DNA of 64,000 nt from Gemmatimonadota bacterium. GTDB taxonomy: Bacteria; Gemmatimonadota; Gemmatimonadetes; Longimicrobiales; Gaopeijiaceae. Position 1 is the stretch's first letter, and the number at the start of each line of letters is the position of its first letter. The stretch spans positions 1 through 64,000 of the forward strand of contig JAPOYJ010000062.1 of assembly GCA_026706635.1 (NCBI GenBank), in the 5' to 3' direction. Positions 25,165 to 33,997 of the stretch are shown piece by piece. The notes beneath the pieces are model-generated. The model had not been told where the DNA came from. It was given only the letters and a program-made list of their open reading frames with translations, and did no database searches. The position numbers and the translations under genes are program-made.

Positions 25165-26937
25165 CTACCCCGACCAGCCCAGCTTCGGCAGAAGCCGCCA
25201 GAGCCCAAACCCAGCAGCTGCCGAGATCGACACTGCCGCCGTGGCCGCAATCCCCTGCCCGTAGAGGATGAAGCCGGTGCCGAAGAGCGCCGCGTATACG
25301 AGCACGCACCCCAGGAACCACGCCAGGACGGTGGCGGCCAGCCCTCCCGCCTCGATGGGCCCTTCGCCGACCTCGACCACCTTGCGCCACCCCCGGCCCA
25401 TCGGACGGATCCGGTCGTAGAAGCGCTGGAGCGTCGCTGTGTCCGCCGGGCGGGTGAGAAGGGTCACTCCGACCCAGCCCGCGGTCGTGACCGCCACGCC
25501 GACCACCAGCTGCTCCCACGAGTCGAGGGACGGGAGACCCAGCGCAGGGTGCACCCAGGCGAAGTGAACGGCAGCCAGCAGGGAGATCGTCATCCCGGCC
25601 AGCTCGCTCCAGACGTTCACCCGGTGCCAGAACCAGCGGAGGAGGTATACGAGGCCCGTCCCGGCCCCGATCTGCAGGAGGATCTGGAAGCCCTGCCCGG
25701 CGGTGTCGAGCACCAGCGCCACCGCAGCGCCGAGCGCCATCAGCCCCACCGTCGATATGCGCCCGACCGCCACGAGCCGCCGGTCGCTCGCCTCCGGATC
25801 GACGAAGCGGCGGTAGAAGTCGCTCGCCACGTACGACGATCCCCAGTTGAGCTGGGTGCTGATCGTGGACATGTAGGCGGCCGCGAGCGACGCGACCACC
25901 AGTCCGAGGAGACCGGCTGGCAGAAAGACCAGCATGGCCGGGTACGCCAGGTCGTTGCCCACGAGCGAGGGGTCCAGAGCGGGGAAGCGCGCCTGGATGT
26001 CGGATAGCTCCGGGTAGACGAGCATCGAGCAGAGCGCCACGATGATCCACGGCCAGGGGCGCAGCCCGTAGTGAGCGATGTTGAACCAGAGGACCGCCTT
26101 CATCGAGTCCTTCTCGTTCCTGGCCGCGAGCATCCGCTGGGCGACGTACCCCCCGCCCCCCGGCTCCGCGCCCGGGTACCAGGCGCTCCACCACTGCACC
26201 GCAATCGGGATCACGAATATGCCGAGCGCGACGCTCCAGTCGGAGAAGTCGGGGAGGAGCCGCATCGCGGAGCTCAGCTCGGGTTTCGAGACGAGTCCCG
26301 CCAGCCCGCCCACCTCCGGCTGCTGAACGGCGAAGACCGCTGCGGCGATCGACCCCACCATAGCCACCGCGAAGAGGATCAGGTCGGTGGCGACGACCCC
26401 CCAGAGCCCCGAGGTGGCCGAGTAGAGCATCGTCACGGATCCGGCGATCAGCACCGTCTGGAGCGGACTCAGCCCCAGGAGCACCCCGCCGATCTTGGTC
26501 GCCGCGAGCGTCACCGTGGCGATGATCACGACGTTGTAGAAGACGCCCAGGTAGATCGCGCGGAAGCCGCGCAGGAAGGCGGCCCCCCTCCCCGAGTAGC
26601 GGAGCTCGTAGAACTCGATGTCGGTGAGTGCGCCCGAGCGCCGCCAGAGGCGCGCATAGAAAAAGACGGTGCACATCCCGGTGATCAGGAAGGCCCACCA
26701 CGACCAGTTCTGCGCTACACCGCCCCGGCGCACGAAGTCGGCAACCAGATTCGGCGTGTCGGTGGAGAATGTCGTCGCGACCATCGAGGTGCCGAGCATC
26801 CACCAGGGAAGCTTGCGTCCGGAGAGGAAGAACTCGTCCGCTCCGGCCCCGGCCCGGCGGGCGAAGCGCAGCCCGATCGCGACGACCGTCACCCCGTAGA
26901 GGGCGACGACTATCCAGTCGAGGGGGGCAAGCTGCAC
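25165..26937 (-). CDS. Sodium:solute symporter family protein
   Basis: 590 aa with about 13-14 membrane helices. The SSS-family start (LDWIVVALYGVTVVAIGLRFARR...ADEFFLSGRKLPWWMLGTSMVATTFSTDTP) carries the sodium-site region, and FLPAGLLGLVVASLAAAYMSTISTQLNWGSSYVASDFYRRF is the conserved helix 8-9 signature. It should import a solute using the sodium gradient. The substrate (sugar, amino acid, other) cannot be assigned. It starts 16 bases downstream of the nucleotidyltransferase stop, and both lie downstream of leucine dehydrogenase on the same strand, so the three probably form one operon. Confidence 0.93.
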   Translation of the reverse strand: MQLAPLDWIVVALYGVTVVAIGLRFARRAGAGADEFFLSGRKLPWWMLGTSMVATTFSTDTPNLVADFVRRGGVAQNWSWWAFLITGMCTVFFYARLWRRSGALTDIEFYELRYSGRGAAFLRGFRAIYLGVFYNVVIIATVTLAATKIGGVLLGLSPLQTVLIAGSVTMLYSATSGLWGVVATDLILFAVAMVGSIAAAVFAVQQPEVGGLAGLVSKPELSSAMRLLPDFSDWSVALGIFVIPIAVQWWSAWYPGAEPGGGGYVAQRMLAARNEKDSMKAVLWFNIAHYGLRPWPWIIVALCSMLVYPELSDIQARFPALDPSLVGNDLAYPAMLVFLPAGLLGLVVASLAAAYMSTISTQLNWGSSYVASDFYRRFVDPEASDRRLVAVGRISTVGLMALGAAVALVLDTAGQGFQILLQIGAGTGLVYLLRWFWHRVNVWSELAGMTISLLAAVHFAWVHPALGLPSLDSWEQLVVGVAVTTAGWVGVTLLTRPADTATLQRFYDRIRPMGRGWRKVVEVGEGPIEAGGLAATVLAWFLGCVLVYAALFGTGFILYGQGIAATAAVSISAAAGFGLWRLLPKLGWSG

Positions 26938-26953
26938 TGGGCGTCGGCCGTCA

Positions 26954-28000
26954 TTAGGTTGATAGGCTCGCGCGAGCGCCGAGGGCGGCGAAGCGCTCCG
27001 CTGGCCCTTCCCATAGGCGCTCCGGGTAGACCCCGGCCCTCACCATGGCGCGGAGAGCGTCAGCCACGGGCTCGTGGTCGTCGGGGAAGGTGACGCCGAG
27101 CCACCGCTCCTCGGTCGGCACGACTCTGACGCGAATCAGGTCGCGGGCAATCAGCTCGTTCACTGCTTCGGACAGATAGTACTCATTATCTGTCCCAGGA
27201 TTGGTCACGAGGAACTCTTCAAAGAGTCGTCCGAGGAGAAAAATGATATCGTTTGCAGGATGTGTGACAGATTCTGCTACTAATCTGTCACTCGGTGAAT
27301 TGCGGCCTGCGAATCCCCAGAGGTTTGTGCAGACGGGGGTCGAGAGGGGCACGTCCACCGGCCGACGCTGCACGTCGTGGCCTAGGACCCGGTCGCCCGA
27401 GCGGCGCATCTTCAGCCCCTCGGTGAGCCGAACGAGGGTGTCGGGGGGGGCAACCTCGCAGAATCCGCGCGATACCCCGCCGCTCTCCGAGAGGGTGTCG
27501 ACCATCGGGTAGGTGACGACACGCGCGAGCGCCCGCTGGCCTTCGCCATCGGCGGCCATGGCACCCGCCTCGACCTCTGCGCCCCGCACAGCCGCGATCA
27601 GCTGGGCGTAGGCGCCCCGTCCGTAGAAGTCGTCGGCGTTGCAGAGCGCAAAGGGTCCGTCGAGCTCGCGCGCGGCCGCCAGGACCGCGTGTCCCGTGCC
27701 CCAGGGCCGGCTGCGCCCGGGGGGGGGCGTGTCGACGAGCCCGGGGTGAAGCAGGGACTGGTAGGCGTAGCGCAGATCCAGTCCCGCCGCGGCCGCGGGG
27801 GCGAGGTGGTCGTCGAAGGCGCGCTGCAGCTCCTCGCGAATCACCAGCACGAAGCGCGAGTACCCCGCCAGCGAGGCGTCGTAGAGCGAGTAGTCGAGGA
27901 GCGCGGCCCCGCCTGGCCCGACCGGCGTCAGCTGCTTGAGGCGCCCGAAGCGGGTGGCGGTGCCAGCCGCGAGAACGACCAGGGTGTGTTCGTTCGTCAT
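26954..28000 (-). CDS. Nucleotidyltransferase (sugar-phosphate NTP-transferase fold)
   Basis: 348 aa from ATG 28000. The N-terminal MTNEHTLVVLAAGTATRFGRLKQLTPVG is the nucleotide-binding loop of the NTP-transferase superfamily, RPWGTGHAVLAAAREL and FALCNADDFYG the base- and metal-binding parts. The C-terminal RVRVVPTEERWLGVTFPDDHEPVADAL matches the group of uncharacterised bacterial nucleotidyltransferases. Against that pattern, residues encoded near 27235-27300 (NSPSDRLVAESVTHPAND) look like an extra loop between NLWGFA and LLGRLFEEFL. It contains one of two GACAGAT-N10-ATCTGTC palindromes in this gene. The sugar substrate is unknown. Confidence 0.8.
   Translation of the reverse strand: MTNEHTLVVLAAGTATRFGRLKQLTPVGPGGAALLDYSLYDASLAGYSRFVLVIREELQRAFDDHLAPAAAAGLDLRYAYQSLLHPGLVDTPPPGRSRPWGTGHAVLAAARELDGPFALCNADDFYGRGAYAQLIAAVRGAEVEAGAMAADGEGQRALARVVTYPMVDTLSESGGVSRGFCEVAPPDTLVRLTEGLKMRRSGDRVLGHDVQRRPVDVPLSTPVCTNLWGFAGRNSPSDRLVAESVTHPANDIIFLLGRLFEEFLVTNPGTDNEYYLSEAVNELIARDLIRVRVVPTEERWLGVTFPDDHEPVADALRAMVRAGVYPERLWEGPAERFAALGARASLST
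27171..27194. promoter_or_regulatory. Palindrome GACAGAT-N10-ATCTGTC, intragenic copy 1
   Basis: Seven-base inverted arms separated by 10 bases inside the nucleotidyltransferase gene. A second copy begins exactly 95 bp further on (27266) and a third lies at 35131. The identical arms and spacer point to a specific DNA-binding or recombination site; which one is not known. Confidence 0.45.
27266..27289. promoter_or_regulatory. Palindrome GACAGAT-N10-ATCTGTC, intragenic copy 2
   Basis: Same arms and spacer as at 27171, here extended to TGACAGAT...ATCTGTCA. It encodes SDRLVAESVT in the apparent extra loop of the nucleotidyltransferase. The stretch between the two copies is AT-richer than the rest of the gene. 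Confidence 0.45.
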
Positions 28001-28046
28001 TGTGCAGCCCACCCCGACGAGGAGGTCCGTCCGTGGGGCTGCCCGG

Positions 28047-29096
28047 TCACCCGGCCGCTGCGATCCTCTCCTCGGCGATCCGGTCGGCGGCAGCGGAGGT
28101 GCTGATGCCCTGCTCGCCGGCCAGCCTGATCACGCGCAGCGTCTGGTCGTATATCTGCGACACCCTCGAGTAGATCGCGAAGTCCTCGGTGGGGCGCCCG
28201 AAGACTTCCTCCTGGCAGCGTATCAGCCCGCCGGAGTTGACGAGGTAGTCGGGCGCGTACGTTATCCCGCTCCGGGCGAGGGCGTCGCCGTGCCGCGCCT
28301 CGGCGAGGATGTTGTTGGCACCCCCGGCGACCGCCTTGCAGTGCAGGCGCCCCACGGTGTCGTCGTTGACCACGCCGCCGATCGAGTTGGGGGAGAAGAC
28401 GTCGCACTCCGTGTCGTAGATCTCGTCCACGCCGGCTACCTCGGCACCCAGCTCGTCGGCCGCCCTGGCCGCCAGCGGCTCGTCCATCTCCGAGACGGTC
28501 AGCCTAGCCCCGGCCTCGGCGCAGAACTGGGCGAGCGCGAAGCCGACGTTCCCGAGCCCCTGGATCGCGATCTGGCGCCCCGCCATCGAGTCGCTCCCCT
28601 GGGTCGACTTCAGGACGGCGCGGATGCCGCAGCTCACTCCGTAGGCGGTGGTGCGCGACGGGTCGCCTGCGCCTCCCGCCGACTGGTGCACGCACGCGAC
28701 GTGCTTCGTCACACCGCGAATCACGGCCATGTCGTGAGAGTTGGTGCCGATGTCCTGTCCCGCAATGTACTCCCCGCCCATCGAATCGATGAAGCGCCCC
28801 ATGGCGCGAAGCAGCTCGGCGCTCTTGTCGGTCTTGGGGTCGCCCATGATCACGGACTTGCCGCCCCCCAGGTCGAGCCCGCTGATCGACGCCTTGTAGG
28901 TCATCCCGCGCGCGAGCCGCAGCACATCGTGGAGGGCCTGCTCCTCCGTCGCGTACGGCAGCATCCGGATTCCTCCGAGCGCGGGGCCCAGAGTGGTGTC
29001 GTGAATGGCGATGATCGCGCGGAGCCCCGAGTCCTCGTCGCTGCAGAATACCACCTTCTCGTAGTTGTGTTCTCCCATCCGCTGGAAGACGCGCAT
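28047..29096 (-). CDS. ldh: Leucine dehydrogenase (Glu/Leu/Phe/Val dehydrogenase family)
   Basis: 349 aa from ATG 29096; Bacillus leucine dehydrogenase has 364 aa. It interconverts branched-chain amino acids and 2-oxo acids with NAD+ and ammonia. Substrate loop TTLGPALGGIRMLPY, lysine 68 (MTYKASISGLDLGGGKS) and catalytic Lys 80 are in the expected places. The nucleotide-binding GLGNVG motif (IAIQGLGNVGFALAQF) and C-terminal PDYLVNSGGLIRCQEE are intact. Leucine, valine or phenylalanine preference cannot be decided. It heads a probable operon with the nucleotidyltransferase and the symporter. Confidence 0.92.
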   Translation of the reverse strand: MRVFQRMGEHNYEKVVFCSDEDSGLRAIIAIHDTTLGPALGGIRMLPYATEEQALHDVLRLARGMTYKASISGLDLGGGKSVIMGDPKTDKSAELLRAMGRFIDSMGGEYIAGQDIGTNSHDMAVIRGVTKHVACVHQSAGGAGDPSRTTAYGVSCGIRAVLKSTQGSDSMAGRQIAIQGLGNVGFALAQFCAEAGARLTVSEMDEPLAARAADELGAEVAGVDEIYDTECDVFSPNSIGGVVNDDTVGRLHCKAVAGGANNILAEARHGDALARSGITYAPDYLVNSGGLIRCQEEVFGRPTEDFAIYSRVSQIYDQTLRVIRLAGEQGISTSAAADRIAEERIAAAG

Positions 29097-29458
29097 GAGC
29101 TTGGCGCCCCTCTCTCCCTGGATTCGCACTGGTCGGCCAGCCGGCCACGCCGGGAAAGATAATCCCACGAGGTGGGCGACGCAGACTCCGGGGGCGCTCG
29201 GCGGAGACCCAGCAGTCCGTGGGAGGCCTGTCCGCGGGCTGCGGCAGTCCGTGGGAGGTCTGTCGCGCGGGCCGTTAGAGGCGCTATACTACATCCCCGG
29301 CTCGGGGGAGGTGGGGCTCGGCGGGACCGCGTGGTTCCGTCCCGCCCTTGCGGCTCCCCGTGGATGGTTGTCTCTTGTTGGCTGTGCGGTCGATGGCGGC
29401 TCGCCACCTCGATCTTCGGCGTGGCCGCCGAATGTCGGTAAACCAGAAAGGACCAGAA
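29097..29458. other. Intergenic region with paired element ends
   Basis: 362 bases between divergent genes. At 29210-29262 two direct copies of CAGTCCGTGGGAGG(C/T)CTGTC flank GCGGGCTGCGG, all resembling ends of the CTAG-bounded element but without CTAG. A TATACT box (29285-29290) could be the -10 of the spondin lipoprotein gene, although no good -35 is seen. No gene is recognised. Confidence 0.45.
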
Positions 29459-31333
29459 ATGCTGAGAGTCACGAACCGGAGCAGTCGTACGGGAGCCCGC
29501 AGGGCGACATCCTCCCTGGTGGCATTTCCCATTGCGGCGGCTCTCCTTGCGGGCTGCGACGAAGGAAAGATGACCCCGGTGATCGGTACCGTCAGCGGCA
29601 CGGTCATGCTCGAGGGCCAGCCGCTGGCCGGCGTCAAGATTGAGCTTGTAGGCGAGGGTAGGGACACCGAAACCAACGCCAGCGGTGCCTACAGCTTCGG
29701 GGACGTGCTCGAGGGCAACTACACGGTCACCATGAGTGGCCACCCGCCCGACACCGAGTTTGAGGAGTCCGCCAGCACGACAGTGGGCGAGGGCTCGGAG
29801 AACCCGAAGGTGGACTTCTCCGGCGACTACATCAGGACCGCCGGGGTCAGCGGCTCGGTCATAGTCAGGGATCGGGTGCTGGAAGATATGCCGCTCAGCG
29901 GCATCTCGGTGGCTCTCACAGGCGTGGAGGCGCAGACGACGACCACCGACGCGCAGGGGGGCTTCACCTTCTCCAACATGCGCATGGGTGACTATGCGAT
30001 CGCGATCTCCGGCATTGATGAGGCGCGCTACCTGTTCGACGTCGAGGACGTGACCTTCTCGGTCAGGGTTGGCGAGACCTACGACGCCGCCTTCGATGGA
30101 ATGCGACGCGAGTACAACTTCGATGTCACGATCACCAATGTGGCGACCTTCTACCCGTACTTCTCCTCCGGCTCCTTCGACACCCCCGTGGGCGAGAGCG
30201 AGCCCGGTCCGGCCGGGATGGGGATGAGCTACGAGTTCGAGTTCAGGGCTGGTCCGGGCACACGCCTCAGCTTCGCCACGATGATGGCCCACTCGAACGA
30301 CTTCTTCTACGCGCCGGGACCCGAGGGGATCGCGCTCTGGGACGGCCACGAGCAGGTGACGGGAGACGTCACCGACCAGATCATGCTCTGGGACGCCGGA
30401 ACCGAGATCAATCAGGAGCCCGGTGCCGGGGCCGACCAGCTATTCCGCCAGAGCGGTCCCAACACGGGCGCCGACGACCCCAATCCCCTGGTGCGCCTGG
30501 CCGAGGACGAATATGGCACCCTCCCGGAGGTGGATTCTGTGATTTCGGTCACGATCGAGTCGACCGGCCCCTACATGTTCAAGGTCACGATCGAGAACGT
30601 AAGCCTGGACCACACCATCGAGACGATCGCTGGCGAGTGCATGGACGTGCCGATCGCGCCGGGCGTATTCGTCGCCGGCTACGCTCCGCTCTTCGCCGAG
30701 GGCGAAGAGGAGCCCGGGGTCGGCCTCGAAGCACTGGCCGAGGACGGGGCCGCCGGGACCCTCGCGGAGTACGTGGGCGCGAACACGGGTGTGCTGCAGA
30801 TCATCGCCCCCGGCGTCTTCGCCACGCACCAGTCGCCGGGACTGCTCTTCAACTCCGGCACGACTGCAACGGTTGGGATAGAGGCGATGGCAGAGGACGC
30901 TGACCCGATCACGCTCTATGCAAATACCGATTCGGCTGGCGGCTTCCGGGAGCTTGACTTCTTCGCCCCGCTCCTGCCCGGTGAGAGCTACACCTTCCGG
31001 GCGGTCGCCGTCCACGGCGAGGCGCTCTCTCTGGCAATGATGCTGTTGCAGTCCAACGACGTCTTCTTTGCGCCGGACGAGAATGGGATCGCGCTATTCC
31101 CCGGCGGCAATCAGCTGACGGACGACGTGACGGGGATGATCGATCTGTGGGACGCAGGCACCGAGGTGAATGGCGAGCCCGGTCTGGGCAGGTACCAGGC
31201 GCCGCGCCAGCTCGCGCCCAACACCGGTCCAGACGAAGGCGGCACGATCAGGCTCCTCGACGACGAGTTCGACTACCCCGACGTTGGCGACATGATCCAG
31301 GTCCTTGTATTGGGCCTCGGCCCGGTTAGGTAG
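29459..31333 (+). CDS. Lipoprotein with two carboxypeptidase-regulatory-like and two spondin domains
   Basis: 624 aa from ATG 29459 (preceded by AAAGGA). AALLAGCDE is a clear lipobox. Two CarboxypepD_reg-like beta-sandwich modules follow (GTVSGTVMLEGQPLAGVKIELV...; GVSGSVIVRDRVLEDMPLSGISVALTG...). A full spondin-N domain comes next (FDVTITNVATFYPYFSSGSFDTP..., HSNDFFYAPGPEGIALW, QIMLWDAGTEINQEPG). A second, partly overlapping one follows (QSNDVFFAPDENGIALFPG, MIDLWDAGTEVNGEPG). Spondin-N domains are found in matrix proteins of animals and in bacterial secreted proteins; here a surface adhesion or envelope role is likely (inference). It is followed by a strong hairpin. Confidence 0.85.
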   Translation: MLRVTNRSSRTGARRATSSLVAFPIAAALLAGCDEGKMTPVIGTVSGTVMLEGQPLAGVKIELVGEGRDTETNASGAYSFGDVLEGNYTVTMSGHPPDTEFEESASTTVGEGSENPKVDFSGDYIRTAGVSGSVIVRDRVLEDMPLSGISVALTGVEAQTTTTDAQGGFTFSNMRMGDYAIAISGIDEARYLFDVEDVTFSVRVGETYDAAFDGMRREYNFDVTITNVATFYPYFSSGSFDTPVGESEPGPAGMGMSYEFEFRAGPGTRLSFATMMAHSNDFFYAPGPEGIALWDGHEQVTGDVTDQIMLWDAGTEINQEPGAGADQLFRQSGPNTGADDPNPLVRLAEDEYGTLPEVDSVISVTIESTGPYMFKVTIENVSLDHTIETIAGECMDVPIAPGVFVAGYAPLFAEGEEEPGVGLEALAEDGAAGTLAEYVGANTGVLQIIAPGVFATHQSPGLLFNSGTTATVGIEAMAEDADPITLYANTDSAGGFRELDFFAPLLPGESYTFRAVAVHGEALSLAMMLLQSNDVFFAPDENGIALFPGGNQLTDDVTGMIDLWDAGTEVNGEPGLGRYQAPRQLAPNTGPDEGGTIRLLDDEFDYPDVGDMIQVLVLGLGPVR

Positions 31334-31370
31334 GGTTCGCGGCAGTAGCAGGGCTCTGTAGAGGTACCGA

Positions 31371-31413
31371 GAGAGCTCGGCGGTCCCCCGGGGGGACGGG
31401 CCGCCGGGCTCTC
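31371..31413 (+). terminator. Long GC-rich hairpin after the spondin lipoprotein
   Basis: GAGAGC-TCGGCGG-TCCCC pairs with GGGGA...CCGCCGG-GCTCTC, a stem of about 18 bp allowing one wobble, starting 37 bases after the stop. It is followed by TTCG rather than a T run, but the stem is strong and fits a terminator. Confidence 0.6.
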
Positions 31414-31556
31414 TTCGTGTGTGTGCGCTGTAGTACGCCGATGCTCCGCCCCTCCTCTAGACAGCCACCGTGCCCGGGTCTGGCAGTCCGTTGCTCCTCC
31501 GGCAACGGTGATGGAGCGGCCCGCCGGAGGCACTGCAGCATCACGGGCTCCCGGTG

Positions 31557-32597
31557 TCAGACGTTGAAGCGAACATGCACGATGTCGCCGTCGGCCACTA
31601 CGTACTCCTTGCCCTCGACCCGCATCACCCCGCGCGCCTTGGCCACCCTCTCCGAGCCGCACTCGGCGAGCGCCCCGCAGGGGGTGACCTCGGCGCGGAT
31701 GAAGCCGCGTTCGAGATCGCTGTGGATGTGCCCGGCCGCGGCGCGCGCCACCGTGCCCCTCGGGATCGGCCAGGCGCGCACCTCGTCCTCGTTCACGGTA
31801 AAGAAGGAGATAAGGTCCGCGAGCTCGTAGGCGCACCTGATGAAGCGCGCCAGGGTGGGTTCGCCAATCCCCATCTCGGCCAGGAACTCCGTCTGGTCCT
31901 GCGGTGCGAGCGAGGCGATCTCGGCCTCCACGCTCGCCGATAGGACCATTGCCGATCCGCCGATCGCCGCCACCTCGGCCACAAGATCCGGCGGCGGCGA
32001 CTCCCCTGCCCGCTCCTCGGCGACGTTGACCGCCACCAGGAGTGGAAGATCGGTCAGCATTCCGTACCCGCGCAGGAAGCCCCGGTGCAGCTCGTCGGCG
32101 GTTAGCTGCCTGAGCGCACTCCCGGCCTCGAGTGCGCGGACCGCCGTCGCGAAGGCGTCGATCTCGCGCACATCGGCCCGCTCCTTGCGCGCTCGGTCCA
32201 GACGGCGCTCCGCAACCCCCAGATCGGCCAGCACGCACTCCTCGTGGAAGGACCGTAGCTCGCCCAGCGGGTCGGCGTCCCCCTCCAGCGCGGGATTCGC
32301 GAAGTCGCGGATCACCAGGCAGAGGGCGTCACGGTCGCGAATCGCCTGGAGGGTGCGAGCCGAGAGGACGCGCCTGCCGGCGCCGTATTCGCCGGGGACG
32401 TCCCGGAGGCTGATCGTCGCGTGCGTGGTCTTCCTGGGGCTGTAGAGGCCGGAGAGGAAGTCGAGGCGGGGGTCCGGCACCCGCACCGTGCCCATCCTGG
32501 TCGTGCCCCCCATTCCGACCGGCGCGTCCAGGCCGGTCATCGCGTTGAAGAGCGTCGTCTTGCCCGAGCCGGCAAACCCTGTCACCCCGAACTTCAT
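31557..32597 (-). CDS. YchF-like P-loop GTPase/ATPase with TGS domain (divergent)
   Basis: 346 aa aligned along its length with YchF/OLA1 proteins: PDPRLDFLSGLYSPRKTTHATISLRDVPG, LADLGVAERRLDR, coiled-coil region, VNVAEE, SASVEAEIASL and the C-terminal TGS domain (FFTVNEDEVRAWPIPRGTVARAAAGHIHSDLERGFIRAEV...MRVEGKEYVVADGDIVHVRFNV). The P-loop is GFAGSGKTT in place of the canonical GLPNVGKST, and DVPGEYGAG replaces the usual DIAGLVKGAS. The usual protein binds ATP and associates with ribosomes. This may be a second, specialised paralogue rather than the housekeeping YchF. It overlaps the following peptidase gene by 4 bases. Confidence 0.85.
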   Translation of the reverse strand: MKFGVTGFAGSGKTTLFNAMTGLDAPVGMGGTTRMGTVRVPDPRLDFLSGLYSPRKTTHATISLRDVPGEYGAGRRVLSARTLQAIRDRDALCLVIRDFANPALEGDADPLGELRSFHEECVLADLGVAERRLDRARKERADVREIDAFATAVRALEAGSALRQLTADELHRGFLRGYGMLTDLPLLVAVNVAEERAGESPPPDLVAEVAAIGGSAMVLSASVEAEIASLAPQDQTEFLAEMGIGEPTLARFIRCAYELADLISFFTVNEDEVRAWPIPRGTVARAAAGHIHSDLERGFIRAEVTPCGALAECGSERVAKARGVMRVEGKEYVVADGDIVHVRFNV

Positions 32598-33997
32598 GGC
32601 ACCCCCGAACCCTCAGATGTGACGATCGCCACCTGACCGCTCCCCACTTCGACCGAGTACCGCGTCCGGATCATCGCTCGGTCGGAGAGGAGGCGGACGT
32701 TCGGTGCCAGGTGCTCGGGCCGCGCGAAGTAGTCTCGCTCGAAGAGGTCGGCCGGGCGGAGGTGGTGCTCGACCACCGAGAGGGCAAGCGCGCCTCCGCG
32801 GCCCACCGTATCGGCACCCGCCTCGCCGCCCCCTCCGGCAGCGACGTCGAAGTCGAGTACAAGCCCACCGCCCTCGGGCGCGCCCCAGTGCTCGACCCGG
32901 AGCGTACGGACACCACCCGGGAGCGGCCTCCCGTTGAGGGCGACCAGCCGGGGACCCACCTCGCCTAGCTCCAGGAGCAGCATCTCGGCTCCGATTGCCG
33001 ACGCGACCGACACCCTGGCGGTGCCGTGCGGGACCGCCGAGTCGGGCATCAACGCGACCTCCGGGGGCGGGGCGTCCAGAAGTTCGGCGGGCGAGAGCGC
33101 GTACGGGATCCGCGCCGGGTTGTACCGCTCCGGCGCCTCCAGCAGCGCGCCAAAGGGTCCAAGGGAGCTCGCCACCCATGCGGCACCAGGGTCCGGCGGG
33201 CGGCGCGCAGGGTTGGTCCCCCAGCTGGCCGCGCCGCTCTCGCGGTCCATGAGGTAGACGAGCGTCGACGGTGCCGGACGGTCGGAGGAGGGCTCGGCGC
33301 TTCGGATGCCCAGCGCGAGGCACGCTCCTGCGGCCAGCACCCCCAAGGCGGGAAACCACCACCGGTTGGGCTCTGCGAGCACTGCGAGGAGGGGCAGGAT
33401 GGAGAGGAACGCCACCGTCGCGAGCCCGGCAACCACCGAGGCCAGCCGCATCCCCATCGCCAGCCACACCCCCTCGACGAGGGGCGTCATTACCGCGACC
33501 ACTACTGTGGCCGCCAGCACCGTGGCGACCCATTGGAGATGGCCGGGAACGCGTCCCCGCGGCAGCCAGGCGACCGCGAGCGCCGCCAGACAGCCGGCCA
33601 GCGCGGGCCACTGGAAGTTCACGGCCGCCATCGGGAAGAGCGCGGTGGCAACGGAGGCGACCACAACCGAGGGGACCAGCGCCCCGACCGCCAGCTCGGC
33701 CGCCGAGAAACGTCTGCCGAGCGCCACCGCCAGGAGAGCCACGAGCACGAACGACGCGGCGACCAGGGCCAGTACATACCACCCCTCGCTGTGGAAGGAA
33801 CCGGCTTGCAGCGCACCGTACTCCGGGTGCAAGCCGCGTCCCCACCGGAAGAGGAGCGATGCGCCCACCCCGATCGCGCTCACCGAGAGGAGGTACACCC
33901 CGAGCCCCGTCAGCACCCCACCGATGCGCAGCCCCCCCTCCTGGCCGCCGCGAAGGCCGCAAGCCAGAGCACCACCACCGCCGCTCCGAGCAGCCAC
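32594..33997 (-). CDS. C-terminal half of an ERMP1/Fxna-like M28 peptidase (separate frame after a frameshift)
   Basis: This 467-residue frame contains 8-9 membrane helices (about 30-275) and a C-terminal soluble part (STLVYLMDRESGAASWGTNPARRP...) like the non-catalytic half of ERMP1-type M28 peptidases. Only the sequence after about 33938 belongs to the protein; the first 30 residues (MAARSGGGGALACGLRGGQEGG) are shadow frame. The catalytic half is the preceding gene, in a different frame. They would join at a G7 run as AARRGGLRIGGVL if one G were added. It overlaps the YchF-like gene start. Confidence 0.75.
   Translation of the reverse strand: MAARSGGGGALACGLRGGQEGGLRIGGVLTGLGVYLLSVSAIGVGASLLFRWGRGLHPEYGALQAGSFHSEGWYVLALVAASFVLVALLAVALGRRFSAAELAVGALVPSVVVASVATALFPMAAVNFQWPALAGCLAALAVAWLPRGRVPGHLQWVATVLAATVVVAVMTPLVEGVWLAMGMRLASVVAGLATVAFLSILPLLAVLAEPNRWWFPALGVLAAGACLALGIRSAEPSSDRPAPSTLVYLMDRESGAASWGTNPARRPPDPGAAWVASSLGPFGALLEAPERYNPARIPYALSPAELLDAPPPEVALMPDSAVPHGTARVSVASAIGAEMLLLELGEVGPRLVALNGRPLPGGVRTLRVEHWGAPEGGGLVLDFDVAAGGGGEAGADTVGRGGALALSVVEHHLRPADLFERDYFARPEHLAPNVRLLSDRAMIRTRYSVEVGSGQVAIVTSEGSGVP

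Noticed and set aside
23008-26007. A 999-codon plus-strand frame across the propeller lipoprotein and symporter
   Set aside because: It spans three clearly coded genes and an intergenic repeat and has no domain.
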